A DNA stretch of 64,000 bases, taken from Verrucomicrobiota bacterium (GTDB lineage Bacteria > Verrucomicrobiota > Verrucomicrobiia > Limisphaerales > UBA1319). Below the pieces are notes generated by a model that worked only from the letters and a program-made list of their open reading frames with translations, was not told where the DNA came from and did not search any database. A program made the position numbers and the translations under genes. Shown here piece by piece: positions 9,601 to 17,676 of the stretch (position 1 is the stretch's first letter; each line of letters begins with the position of its first letter). The stretch is taken from contig JAKLHY010000003.1 in NCBI GenBank assembly GCA_022709905.1, forward strand, positions 184,489-248,488. The letters run 5' to 3'.

Positions 9601-10034
9601 GGGCCATGAACAACCATTGGGGAACCAACTACCGGGCCTATCAGGAAGGACCTGTGGTCTTTCGTTTTGTGCTGCTCCCGCACGGGACCTACGATCCCGC
9701 GGCCGCCATGCGGTTCGGGCTGGAATGCAGCCATCCGTTGGTGGCGATGCCAGCCGAAGGCCCCCTGCCCACGGGTGATCCGCTCGTCCTCATCAAGTCC
9801 GACGAGGTCGTGGCCACCGGCTTGAAACCCAGTGACGACGGACAAGCCTTGATTCTTCGGCTGTTTGGGGCGGACGAGGGTGACATTCAAACCCGGGTTC
9901 AATGGATTCACCCGGTGCCTGCGGACGTGTTCCTCAGCGACACCAGCGAGAAGGCGCTAACCCGCCTCAGCCCGTTTGGCGCCGTCGAAGTGCCGGGCCA
10001 GGGAGTGACGACGCTGCGGGCAAATCTGAAGTGA
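6663..10034 (+). CDS. Secreted GH38-like glycosidase with N-terminal PL4-like domain
   Basis: A 1,123-residue exported glycosidase. The ATG at 6663 has TAGGAG just upstream and begins a signal peptide (MNTRTLLAVAFILATWSAA, cleavage near AIQAG). Residues about 25-190 resemble the beta-sandwich domain III of PL4 rhamnogalacturonan lyases (WQIGQADD... WPYVHPGPNDAW... YDWVGLE). A GH38-type alpha-mannosidase N-terminal barrel follows, with metal-site PHSHTDIGYT (about residue 300) and candidate nucleophile segment MISDVPGYTWG. A GH38-like middle and beta-rich C-terminus follow. The expected role is hydrolysis of glycans in the periplasm or outside the cell; linkage specificity is unknown. It is convergent with the gene at 10079. 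Confidence 0.85.
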   Translation: MNTRTLLAVAFILATWSAAIQAGDSACLWQIGQADDLNAEFALAPDQYAKYAQDGFFVVNASDSRTDWPYVHPGPNDAWAGSRAHTFVILFGLQRATNQGECHLRFKILDTQAAHPPRLAVEINGHRSEHALPAGAGDDSVQGKPEKGKSHEFSVTFPSAQLKLGDNAVFLTTQSGCWLLYDWVGLETPAGFELAPVQARSVIQEARAIMAMKREENRLLQPVEVVLHHRGDPNLGVVQVGPSTTQQVRLTNGIQRVEVMVPAVSQETELKVTLMLGSRTVASRPVTLKPVRPMTVYILPHSHTDIGYTDLQTAIEEKQVNNLRQGLEIARKTAGYPEGARFVWNVEVLWAADLYLRRLSMADRQALVQAVEDGQVSFNGMYLNELTGLCRDEELIRLFSFATKLSDYARTPIDSVMISDVPGYTWGTVTAMAQAGIRYFSTAPNYFDRIGTILREWENKPFYWLGPDGKTKVLVWIPYRGYALSHLINRLTPAFSEEMQTMLEKTGYEFDIAHVRWSGHGDNAVPDDAICEFVKEWNIRYDWPKFIISSVSTAFRAFEEKYGDRLPVVRGDWTPYWEDGAASSALETAMNRASSDRLTQAETLYALRQPRSYPAGAFEDAWNQVLLYSEHTWGAWCSVSGPERKETSEQWAIKRGYALQADRFSRELMDQARASLKSPTGDGSVDVYNTLSWERGGLVTLPATVSTAGDRVLDDRGKPVPSQRMSSGELVFKARPMPPYSQRRYRVVAGTPFLEARVQTWETMLDNGQARVALDPQTGGIREFTVPDLARNFVNTTGGETLNDYLYFLGDNPKDARRNGPITVKSGETGPLIASLIVDSDAPGCRHLRREIRMVAGCNLVELINTVDKERLVATNYFSNSGKESLNFAFPFNVRDGQMRIQTPFAIVRPELDQMPSACKNWFTVGRWVDVSDDRHGITWVTLDAPLVQVGGLTANLLNSQTNPSVWRNRVERTQRLYSWAMNNHWGTNYRAYQEGPVVFRFVLLPHGTYDPAAAMRFGLECSHPLVAMPAEGPLPTGDPLVLIKSDEVVATGLKPSDDGQALILRLFGADEGDIQTRVQWIHPVPADVFLSDTSEKALTRLSPFGAVEVPGQGVTTLRANLK

Positions 10035-10078
10035 CTCGGGGTTCGTCAACGCATCTATCGCTCATTTCGTGACGGGCC

Positions 10079-11197
10079 TTAAGGTTGCCGGTTGGCCGCC
10101 CAACGCAGGGCGTCCAGCTCGCCGATCAGAACCCATCGGTCAAGAAATCGGATCAGATCAGGCTCGGACAGGTTCAACATGACGGACTCGGATTGCCGTC
10201 CGAGCCGCTTAATTTCATCGCGGACTTGGGACAATTCATTACGCCGGTCCTGGATCGTGCGACCCAGGCCGTCGTAGGGGCTGGCGGGATCGGCGGATTC
10301 CAGCAATTTCAGTTCGCTGGCGATGCCGACAAGGTCTTGGATGATCCAGGAAGAGCCCGAGCCCTCGCTGACCCGCTGAGCCAGGTTCAAGCCCATGTTG
10401 ACCGTGGCTTGAGCTGATGCCACATCGCCAGACTCGCGGTAGCGATTCGCCAGCTCCCCAATGTTCTGGCTGAGATTTTTTAGCTGGGCCAATTGGGGCA
10501 GGGGCAGACCAAAACTTGCCGAAGCCTTGGCCTCGATTTCCGAATAGCCGGCCGCTCGATACGCTTCTTCCGCACTGAGGATGGACTCGACAGCGTAGTC
10601 CTGCCAACGGGTTTTTCCGTTGGCGGCCAACAACTCGTGAACCGCCAGATCGGTCTGACCCGACTGAAAAAAATCAAGTGAGGAAAGATAAAAGCCCAGG
10701 GCGTTGTCCGGCGCCGATTTCTTGAGCGCGTCCAGCCAATGGCGATGAGCTTCCGGAGATTTCTCATTGAACACGGCCGCATAGGCCACCTGAGGATCGT
10801 TCGGATATTTTTCCATGGCCTCTCTGAGAAAAGCCGGATCGCCCGTGACCCGCATAGCGGCCAGGAGACTCTCCGCGCTGCGCCGGTTTCGATCGAGATA
10901 CGGCGCGATCTGCTCCGAGGTGGGCTTGGGCGACGATTCGCCATCGAGAATTTTCGCGAGCCAATTCGTGGGTCGTGCCATTCCGGTCAAGGCATCCTGG
11001 GAGGGGGCGGACGCTCGCATCCGCGGCGCCGGAAATCGAGGCGATCGGACCGGCTTCACCGGAATCGCCGCGTCCAATCCGGCTGGCTCAGGGCGCGCAT
11101 CTTCCCGAAGTCGGTTTATCAAGACTAGTCCTCCCACCAACAGGGCCAGCGCGATGATTCCCGCAAACAGCTTGCCGTTTGTTGTCATGCCATTCAT
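10079..11197 (-). CDS. Membrane-anchored protein of unknown function
   Basis: Not recognised. It is about 372 residues. Three ATGs (11197, 11193 out of frame, 11188) cluster at the start, and 11197 or 11188 puts a single membrane anchor (LFAGIIALALLVGGLVLI) right after the N-terminus. A further TTG at 11290 is less likely. The exported part has a Pro-rich linker and then an alpha-helical body reminiscent of TPR-like solenoids (YPNDPQVAYAAVFNEKSPE, ALKKSAPDNALGFYLSSLDF). It lies 166 bases downstream of the 611-residue membrane protein and may be the last gene of the sigma-factor operon. Confidence 0.65.
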   Translation of the reverse strand: MNGMTTNGKLFAGIIALALLVGGLVLINRLREDARPEPAGLDAAIPVKPVRSPRFPAPRMRASAPSQDALTGMARPTNWLAKILDGESSPKPTSEQIAPYLDRNRRSAESLLAAMRVTGDPAFLREAMEKYPNDPQVAYAAVFNEKSPEAHRHWLDALKKSAPDNALGFYLSSLDFFQSGQTDLAVHELLAANGKTRWQDYAVESILSAEEAYRAAGYSEIEAKASASFGLPLPQLAQLKNLSQNIGELANRYRESGDVASAQATVNMGLNLAQRVSEGSGSSWIIQDLVGIASELKLLESADPASPYDGLGRTIQDRRNELSQVRDEIKRLGRQSESVMLNLSEPDLIRFLDRWVLIGELDALRWAANRQP

Positions 11198-11363
11198 TCC
11201 GTTGGATAGACAAGGCACCGAATCAAACGTTTCGTGTGGGGGACGTGCCGGACGGTCATGCGACATCAGCTCGTTGAGACCATATTCCAAGCGCTCGATG
11301 TTGTGACAGCCAAAGAGGCTGCGGAATGGTCAAAGCCCTATGCCCTTGCAGGATTCAACCGGA

Positions 11364-13199
11364 TCAGTAGTTGCTGGCAGGCCAGACCCAGTCGCCTTGG
11401 GTGAAGTCCATGTGCTGGCCTGGAGGGGAGGTGGGAGGATTCGCGCCGCCATCGTCCTTTTCATTCCAGCCGACCGAATAAAGAACGAAGTGATCCTCAG
11501 GGATCAGGCGGAACTTGAGCGGTTGGCCGCCGATGATGTCGAGGGGCATTTTTGCGACGAAATCCGGGATCAGGGCATCGAGGTTGGTCGGGTAACGCTG
11601 GTAAGTTTGGCGATAGCGTTCAAGTCCGCAGACGATCAGGGCTTGATTAATTTTTGTTTGGTTTCGGACGGTGGTTTGAATGGCCCTGGAGAAATTGGGT
11701 GTGGCCATGGCAGCAAGATAAGTGTAGGGCGACCAATGTGAGAAGGTCCGTTCGGCCTCGCGATGGATGGCGTCCAGCCTGGCCGGCTGGATGAATTGGA
11801 GTGTCGTGTCAAAGGCCTCGATGACGCTCTGCTGCAAGGAGGTGATCGCCACAAGCTGTTGGTAGAGCCAGCCGCGGGGTCCGATGTTAAGCAGAAGGTA
11901 ATTGGGATCGGTCATGCGAGCCCAGAGTGTGTCTTGGGAGGATCCACGGAAGAAGATCCGGGCCATTTCGGGTCCGGAGGACCGCTCGAGGGTATGGATG
12001 AATGCGATGCGCTCGCAGCGGAAGGCGTCCACTAGGCCTGACGCAAAGTCAATGGTCTGGAGGTCATTTTGCAGCGCCATGAGTTCCGGCGGACGCCAGG
12101 CATTCAAACGCAAACCGTCGGCAATCGTATCCGCGCAAAGGCCGCCGATTGCGACGTCAATCATCGCTGCGACCAGGGTCGTGGGTCTGGATTGAAATAA
12201 CTGACGCAGCTGGAGGACTAACGCCAATTCTCGGAAGGCTTGTTCAGATCGACCGAGCAGGAGACAGCATTTGGCTCGTTGGGCGGCAGTTTGCGCCACA
12301 CCGCGAGCGGTGACGAAATTCAAGATGGGTATTTCATAGGGGCGCTGATAATCGTCATCGAACCGAATGTATGGCCGCTGGAGCGCCGCCCGAATCAGAT
12401 CGAACTCAGGCGCCACTCGATCACTCCAATCGAGGTATGCTTCGGCCGAGACCGTTGCTTGGGGGAAAAGCTGGACGCGGAACTCATTCGAGTTCGGACC
12501 GGGCTCGACCTGCAGACGGCCAACGTCCGAGGGAATCAAGTTCGTGGGGATCGCGCTCAATATTGTTTCGAGTTCCGGGGGGAGTTCCGTCTGAAGGACG
12601 ATCTGCCGCGGCTGGATCTGACGCAAAGGCTGTCGGACGAAAGAGCCGAAGCCCTGGAAACTGCTGGCGCTGGGACCGACGATGTCCTGGATAATCATGG
12701 CGAATTGCCGGCGGTCGTGCGGCGTGTTCAATCGAAGAGCCGTCGGCGCATTCGATTGAAGGACACCCTGAGCCGGGAGGAAAGTGATCAGAGCAAGCAG
12801 GAGGGGTTCGCGGTTTGTATTGCGTTTTGACTCCTCACCGAGGGCGCCCGTATTCAATTTCTCAGTCAACTCGTTTGTATAGCGATTCGTTGCGTTGGGT
12901 TTGACGAACCATTCGGCCATGTTCGGGGCCTTCAGGATGTTGTGATCATCGGGAACCGGGGGCGGAATATGGGCTGTCCAATCCAGGATTTCTCCTTGGG
13001 CCTGGAGCTGGCCTCTGCATTCCGCCCAAGCGCGTCTGCCGCGCCAGTTTTCTGCCAGATAAACGGCCGCGAGGACCGTAATCAGGATGGCCGCGCCTAA
13101 GAAGAGGCGGCGGGCTGTGCGCCAACTGAACAGAAACCGCATGAGCCTGCGATGCAAGCCGGTGCGTGGCGCTGGATTGAAAATTGAGCGTGAGTTCAT
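11364..13199 (-). CDS. Large membrane-anchored protein in a sigma-factor operon
   Basis: Not assignable to a family I can name. It has 611 residues with a basic N-terminus and one transmembrane helix at about residues 30-50 (RRLFLGAAILITVLAAVYLA), then a long exported helical region. The C-terminus (RYPTNLDALIPDFVAKMP, then PLKFRLIPEDHFVLYSVGWN) resembles the tail of pseudopilin-like or DUF-type proteins common in Verrucomicrobia. The start is only 2 bases from the stop of the 145-residue gene upstream, so it is co-transcribed with the ECF sigma factor. It could be a sensor or target of that sigma system, but this is inference from position. Confidence 0.7.
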   Translation of the reverse strand: MNSRSIFNPAPRTGLHRRLMRFLFSWRTARRLFLGAAILITVLAAVYLAENWRGRRAWAECRGQLQAQGEILDWTAHIPPPVPDDHNILKAPNMAEWFVKPNATNRYTNELTEKLNTGALGEESKRNTNREPLLLALITFLPAQGVLQSNAPTALRLNTPHDRRQFAMIIQDIVGPSASSFQGFGSFVRQPLRQIQPRQIVLQTELPPELETILSAIPTNLIPSDVGRLQVEPGPNSNEFRVQLFPQATVSAEAYLDWSDRVAPEFDLIRAALQRPYIRFDDDYQRPYEIPILNFVTARGVAQTAAQRAKCCLLLGRSEQAFRELALVLQLRQLFQSRPTTLVAAMIDVAIGGLCADTIADGLRLNAWRPPELMALQNDLQTIDFASGLVDAFRCERIAFIHTLERSSGPEMARIFFRGSSQDTLWARMTDPNYLLLNIGPRGWLYQQLVAITSLQQSVIEAFDTTLQFIQPARLDAIHREAERTFSHWSPYTYLAAMATPNFSRAIQTTVRNQTKINQALIVCGLERYRQTYQRYPTNLDALIPDFVAKMPLDIIGGQPLKFRLIPEDHFVLYSVGWNEKDDGGANPPTSPPGQHMDFTQGDWVWPASNY

Positions 13200-13201
13200 A
13201 C

Positions 13202-13639
13202 TTAGCAGGTGGCGTGGCGAATGGACTTGATCAAGTAACGCCTCTCGCTTCGAGGGGCTGGATTTCGAGGAGGTGGCGGTTCGGCTGGAGACGTCAAAAC
13301 CGGCGTGTCGATGAGTTCAGTGAGCAGGCGTTGTTGTTCCTGGAATGCCTGCCTTATTCGGGCGGGAGATGAGGTGTTGTTGGCGGTGATCATCCGCGCC
13401 GGTTGCGTTTGACTGAAGTGAACCGCCAGCAGAACCATCCATGCCGCCGCCAGCATTGCCCAAGTCCGCCGACACGGCCAGATCAACTCGCGCCAGAGCG
13501 TGAGCCCGATCCTGGCGGGCATGCTGGGAGACGGGATCGGCTGGGACGACAGTTGGTCAACCACCTCGCGGCGGATCTGGTTCAACCTGGGTTCGGCATT
13601 CCGATGCCGGGCCAGGAGGATTTCACGGGGTGTTTTCAT
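13202..13639 (-). CDS. Small single-pass membrane protein, candidate anti-sigma factor
   Basis: A 145-residue protein starting at the ATG that overlaps the sigma-factor stop codon (ATGA at 13636-13639), so the two are translationally coupled. The N-terminal ~70 residues are charged and cytoplasmic in character (MKTPREILLARHRN). One membrane segment follows (TWAMLAAAWMVLLAVHF, residues about 84-100), and the tail is Pro-rich and exported. Position and topology match membrane anti-sigma factors, but I see no zinc-binding HxxxCxxC motif, so the role is inferred. The same frame is open upstream of the ATG with no family character. Confidence 0.7.
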   Translation of the reverse strand: MKTPREILLARHRNAEPRLNQIRREVVDQLSSQPIPSPSMPARIGLTLWRELIWPCRRTWAMLAAAWMVLLAVHFSQTQPARMITANNTSSPARIRQAFQEQQRLLTELIDTPVLTSPAEPPPPRNPAPRSERRYLIKSIRHATC

Positions 13640-14190
13640 GAGGTTGGGTCCTGCAATAACTTGCGGAGTGTTTTCTTGGCGTAATGCAGCCGGGATTTCA
13701 CCGTCCCGGGACTGGTGTTGGTGATGCGGGCGATTTCGTCGAGGGAGAAATCCTCGACAAAATGGAGCAGCAAAGCTTCTCGTTGCGCCGGCGGGAGGTG
13801 ATGCAGGATTTTCATAAACTCCGCCTCCTGTTCTTCGCGGACAAGCAGTTCGCTCGGGTCCTCGTCTGTCGAGTGCCAAGTCTCGGCGAAGTCGGCGTCC
13901 AAGGGTTCTTCGCGGCCGTTTCTGCGCCAATGCTGGATGCATTTTTGGTGAGCAATGCCGAAGAGCCAGCTGCCAAATCGATCCTCATCGCGGAGACTCT
14001 GGATATGGCGGGTGGCGGCAATGAAGGTCTCCTGGACGATATCGAGGCTTGGTTGTTCGGCGTGAACCAGTTCAAAGACGTAGGCATAGAGGGGCAACTG
14101 ATAGCGCTGGAAGAGAACGTCCCAGGCCTCCGAAGAACCGGCTCGGGCGTCGGCCACCGGTAGTTTTTCGCGTTCAATCACTGCCAGCAT
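13636..14190 (-). CDS. ECF-type RNA polymerase sigma factor
   Basis: A 184-residue sigma-70-family factor of extracytoplasmic-function size. Region 2 spans about residues 20-95, including DIVQETFIAATRHI and the promoter-melting segment DRFGSWLFGIAHQKCI. Region 4 lies at about 128-180, with LPPAQREALLLHFVEDFSL and the helix-turn-helix IARITNTSPGTVKSRLHYAK. It directs RNA polymerase to a specific set of promoters, typically under control of the co-encoded membrane protein. It is first in a run of three or four genes on the minus strand (13639, 13199 and perhaps 11197). The 228-base divergent spacer to 14419 should hold its promoter. Confidence 0.95.
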   Translation of the reverse strand: MLAVIEREKLPVADARAGSSEAWDVLFQRYQLPLYAYVFELVHAEQPSLDIVQETFIAATRHIQSLRDEDRFGSWLFGIAHQKCIQHWRRNGREEPLDADFAETWHSTDEDPSELLVREEQEAEFMKILHHLPPAQREALLLHFVEDFSLDEIARITNTSPGTVKSRLHYAKKTLRKLLQDPTS

Positions 14191-14418
14191 TTATACCGAG
14201 TGGAATGCGCGAGACCAGAAAAGGTTCAATGACGAATGCTACTCCTCCGCGCTTGCTCCGTGCCGCCGAAAACCCGCTGGTATGGATTTGCCGAGACATT
14301 CTCCTCGTCTGAGCAGAAGAGGGACGCGCAGGTCGGTCATCCTGCTGAAACGTTGCGAATCAAACGTTTTCCGATGGATGATCTTGTCATGGCCGGGGAT
14401 ATTTTGAATAGTCGCGTT

Positions 14419-17400
14419 ATGATGAACACGAGAGCGAGTGGCGCGGGGCGATGCGATCGACGGTATTACTGGATTCCAGCGGTGTTCGGCCTTTTTTTGG
14501 CCGGCTGGATTCAATTGTGCGCGCAAGAGTGGACATGGATCCAGACGGGGGGCGGATTGGGAAACGACCTGTACAAGGCGATTGCCCGGGATGCGGAGGG
14601 GAATCTCCTGACGGCCGGATCCTTTGAAGGAACCACTCAAGTCGGGGGGGAATCGTTGACGGTGCGCGGGCATCGGGACGCGCTGTTGGCCCGGTACACG
14701 CCGGACGGCCAATTGATGTGGGTTCAATCGGCGGGCGGGGCGGGGGAAGACCGGGCGAGCGGCGTTGCGGCCTGCGGATCGGAGCATATGGCGGTGCTCG
14801 GCACTTTTCGATCGGAGACCTTTACCTTGGGGGGGCTGACCTTGACCAATGAGTATGCCCGGGACCACAGGAGTATTTTTGTCGCCAAGCTCGATCTGAG
14901 CGGCCGGGCGGTTTGGCTGCGCCAGGTGAACGGGGCCTGGTCCGAGTCCAATGGGATCGGCGCCGATGGGGCCGGCAACGTGTTTATCGTCGCCAATGCC
15001 CAGCGTTTTGCCCGCTTCGGCGAGACGAATTTTCTCAGTTTATACGAGGACATGATCGTGGCCAAATATGATCGGGAAGGAGGATTGGCCTGGGCCCGAT
15101 ACGGGGGCAGTTATGGCGGGTATGACTATGGATACCGGATTGCGGTGAGCCCGGGGGGGTACGTGTATGCAGTGGGCACGTTTGAAAAGGAGGCCCCTTT
15201 CGACGATCGCAAGGTGACGAGTTATGGTTTGGACGACGTTTTTGTGACGAAGTACAGTCCTGAGGGAGCTGTGGAATGGGTGTTCCACGGGGGAGGCAAG
15301 CTGAGAGAATTTTGCAGTGGCGCGACCTACGATCCCGAGGGGGGAGTGATTGTGACCGGGTCCTATGCCGGTGTAGGCACCTTTGGGGACGTTACCGTGG
15401 GTGTCGAAGGATACACCGGCGATCTGTTCCTGTTAAGGTTAGGACCCGACGGGATGGTGCGCTGGGTGAATACGATCGGGGATACCTTGTCGGAGATGCC
15501 CGGTGATGTTTATGCCAATGTGACGACCGATGGCCAGAAATACTATACCAACCTGTTTTGCAGCGGCCTGTTTACTTCTGTGCTGAAGGCAGGATCTGTC
15601 ACATTGACAAATCAGAGCAATTTGAGTGGGGCCCAATTCTACGGTCTATGGGATATCGAGGGCCGGGTTCAGTGGTTGGCGCAGTCCGGGGGGCAGGAAT
15701 CCGCTTTGGCAGCGGATCTAGCCGCCGTACCGAATCTGTTTGTGGCCGGTTCGTATCGCGACCTCGGATTTTGGGGCGTTACAAATCGGTTTGCTTTGGG
15801 CAACAGCGACTGGTTTTTTGGACGCTTGTCGCCGAGGGTCGCGCCTGTTGTCGATCAGCGTCCCGCCATCGTTCGGGCGCCCGCCGACGCGGACCTGGAA
15901 TCCGGCGGTTTGGCCAGCTTTTTTGTCGAGGCCTCGGGATCCGGCGCCCTGACCTATCGCTGGCGCCGGGAGGGGGTGGATCTTTATGATGACGGACGGA
16001 TTTCCGGGACGTCCAAGCCCTTGCTGTTGGTGAATTCTGTTCTGACCAATGACGCCGGCAATTACACGGTGGTGATTCGTAATCCTTTTGGGATGGTCAC
16101 CAGCGCGGTGGCGCGGTTGACTGTCCGGTCCGACGGCGCCGCGTCCCGGCCTTCCTGGAATTGGGTGCGTTCGATGGGAGGACTGAATTCCGACGGGGCG
16201 AATGCGGTGGCCGTTAGTTCGGATGGATCGGTTTACGTGGCCGGCACTTTTCAGAAAACCAACGTGATCGGAGACGATATCCTCGTGGCTTCGCAGAATG
16301 CGGCCAATGTTTTTGTGGCGAAGTTTGACCGTCAAGGATTGCCCGTATGGGCCGGCCAATCGTTCGGATCCCGCAACGACACCAGCACCGGTTTGGTGGT
16401 GGATCCTCAGGGTTACCCCGTGGTCGCCGGGTATTTCGAGTCCGCCGAGATCCGGTTCGGCGGGATTACCATGACCAATCGGTCGGCGGGTGACACTGAC
16501 GGTTTTTTGGTCAAGTTTACCCCCGGGGGCGGCGTTCAATGGGCCATAGCATTCGGGGGAACCCGCGACGACGAGGTCCACGGCCTTGCGATGGACCGGG
16601 ACGGGGCTCTTTACCTGGGAGGCCATTTCAGTTCCAGCGGGCTGGCTATTGGCGGGACGGTGTTGACCAACAAAGGCGGCACCGATCTTTGGCTGGCCAA
16701 GTTCCGATCCGATGGCGAGCTGGTTTGGGCGCGGAACGACGGATACAGCGGCTTGCATGAAGGGCGGGCTGTTGCCGTGGATGACCTGGGACAGGTTTAT
16801 TTCACGGGCAAGCTCTGGGGCCGGATTCGGTTTGGGACCAACGAGTTTGACAGCCACTATGATCATGATTTGTTTTTGGCCAAGTATAATCCGGATGGCG
16901 GCTTCGAGTGGGCGCGGCAGTTGACCAGCTATAGCGTGGTGGCGGGAACGGCGTTGGCGGTCAATCCCGAGGGGGACGTTTTGGTGGCGGGATATTTTGA
17001 CCAATCCTTTTGGCCGGACGGCCAGTTCGTCTTATGCCGCGGCGGCCAGGACCTTTTATTGGCCAAGTACAATTCCCGGGGCGAACCGATGTGGGCGCGC
17101 AGCTATGGCGGAGCGGGAAACGAGATGCCGCGACGTTTGTTGACCGGGCCGGCAGGCACTTATTACCTGTGTGGTTATTTCGATCAGACGGCTGATTTTG
17201 ACGGCATCCTCCTGGGCAGCACCACCCGCGATCTCTTGGTCGCCCAGTTGAACGGGCAAGGGGATGTTTTATGGGCCAAGCAAGCCGGGGGACGGCGGGC
17301 CGAACTGGCAAATGGCATGGCCTTGGACAGCCAGGGACAACTGCACCTGGCGGGCGAGTTTTACGGGCCATCGAGTTTTGATGGGGCGACCTACCCGAGC

Positions 17401-17673
17401 ATGGACGGAACCAAGGACTCCTTTGTGGCGCAGTTGGGACCGGTGCAACACGTGGAACCTGTCCGTTTGCGGATCATCGCGCCCAGCCTGGATCTCGAAA
17501 TTCAGGGCCGGGTGGGATCGACGGTCACCCTCCAAACCACAATGCGGCTCTCAACGGCAACATCCTGGCAGACCTTGACCAATCTGGTCCTGACTTCGTC
17601 GCCGATTCGATGGACCGACGTCGGTCGCGACGAGTCCAAGACCCGCTTCTACCGGGCGATCAGTCAGCCTTGA
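14419..17673 (+). CDS. Secreted SBBP beta-propeller/Ig-domain protein
   Basis: About 1,084 residues. I chose the tandem ATGs at 14419/14422 because they give a normal signal peptide (basic start, then YYWIPAVFGLFLAGWIQLCA); the frame is open to 14236 with another ATG at 14374. The body consists of many SBBP-type repeats of the form VGGxxLT...DxFLAKYxPDGxxxWAxxxGG..., before and after an immunoglobulin-like domain at about residues 480-570 (YRWRREGVDLYDD, NDAGNYTVVIRNPFG). The C-terminus has a short beta-rich tail often seen in verrucomicrobial secreted proteins. It is probably surface-exposed or released; the ligand is unknown. It converges on the GspE gene with a 3-base gap. Confidence 0.85.
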   Translation: MMNTRASGAGRCDRRYYWIPAVFGLFLAGWIQLCAQEWTWIQTGGGLGNDLYKAIARDAEGNLLTAGSFEGTTQVGGESLTVRGHRDALLARYTPDGQLMWVQSAGGAGEDRASGVAACGSEHMAVLGTFRSETFTLGGLTLTNEYARDHRSIFVAKLDLSGRAVWLRQVNGAWSESNGIGADGAGNVFIVANAQRFARFGETNFLSLYEDMIVAKYDREGGLAWARYGGSYGGYDYGYRIAVSPGGYVYAVGTFEKEAPFDDRKVTSYGLDDVFVTKYSPEGAVEWVFHGGGKLREFCSGATYDPEGGVIVTGSYAGVGTFGDVTVGVEGYTGDLFLLRLGPDGMVRWVNTIGDTLSEMPGDVYANVTTDGQKYYTNLFCSGLFTSVLKAGSVTLTNQSNLSGAQFYGLWDIEGRVQWLAQSGGQESALAADLAAVPNLFVAGSYRDLGFWGVTNRFALGNSDWFFGRLSPRVAPVVDQRPAIVRAPADADLESGGLASFFVEASGSGALTYRWRREGVDLYDDGRISGTSKPLLLVNSVLTNDAGNYTVVIRNPFGMVTSAVARLTVRSDGAASRPSWNWVRSMGGLNSDGANAVAVSSDGSVYVAGTFQKTNVIGDDILVASQNAANVFVAKFDRQGLPVWAGQSFGSRNDTSTGLVVDPQGYPVVAGYFESAEIRFGGITMTNRSAGDTDGFLVKFTPGGGVQWAIAFGGTRDDEVHGLAMDRDGALYLGGHFSSSGLAIGGTVLTNKGGTDLWLAKFRSDGELVWARNDGYSGLHEGRAVAVDDLGQVYFTGKLWGRIRFGTNEFDSHYDHDLFLAKYNPDGGFEWARQLTSYSVVAGTALAVNPEGDVLVAGYFDQSFWPDGQFVLCRGGQDLLLAKYNSRGEPMWARSYGGAGNEMPRRLLTGPAGTYYLCGYFDQTADFDGILLGSTTRDLLVAQLNGQGDVLWAKQAGGRRAELANGMALDSQGQLHLAGEFYGPSSFDGATYPSMDGTKDSFVAQLGPVQHVEPVRLRIIAPSLDLEIQGRVGSTVTLQTTMRLSTATSWQTLTNLVLTSSPIRWTDVGRDESKTRFYRAISQP

Positions 17674-17676
17674 CCG

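Noticed and set aside
14340..14375. AAACGTT...AAACGTTT pair upstream of the SBBP gene as an operator
   Set aside because: The half-sites are short and self-palindromic, so the pairing is weak evidence.
15718..17004. 428-codon open frame antisense to the SBBP gene
   Set aside because: Antisense of a repetitive coding sequence; no motifs.
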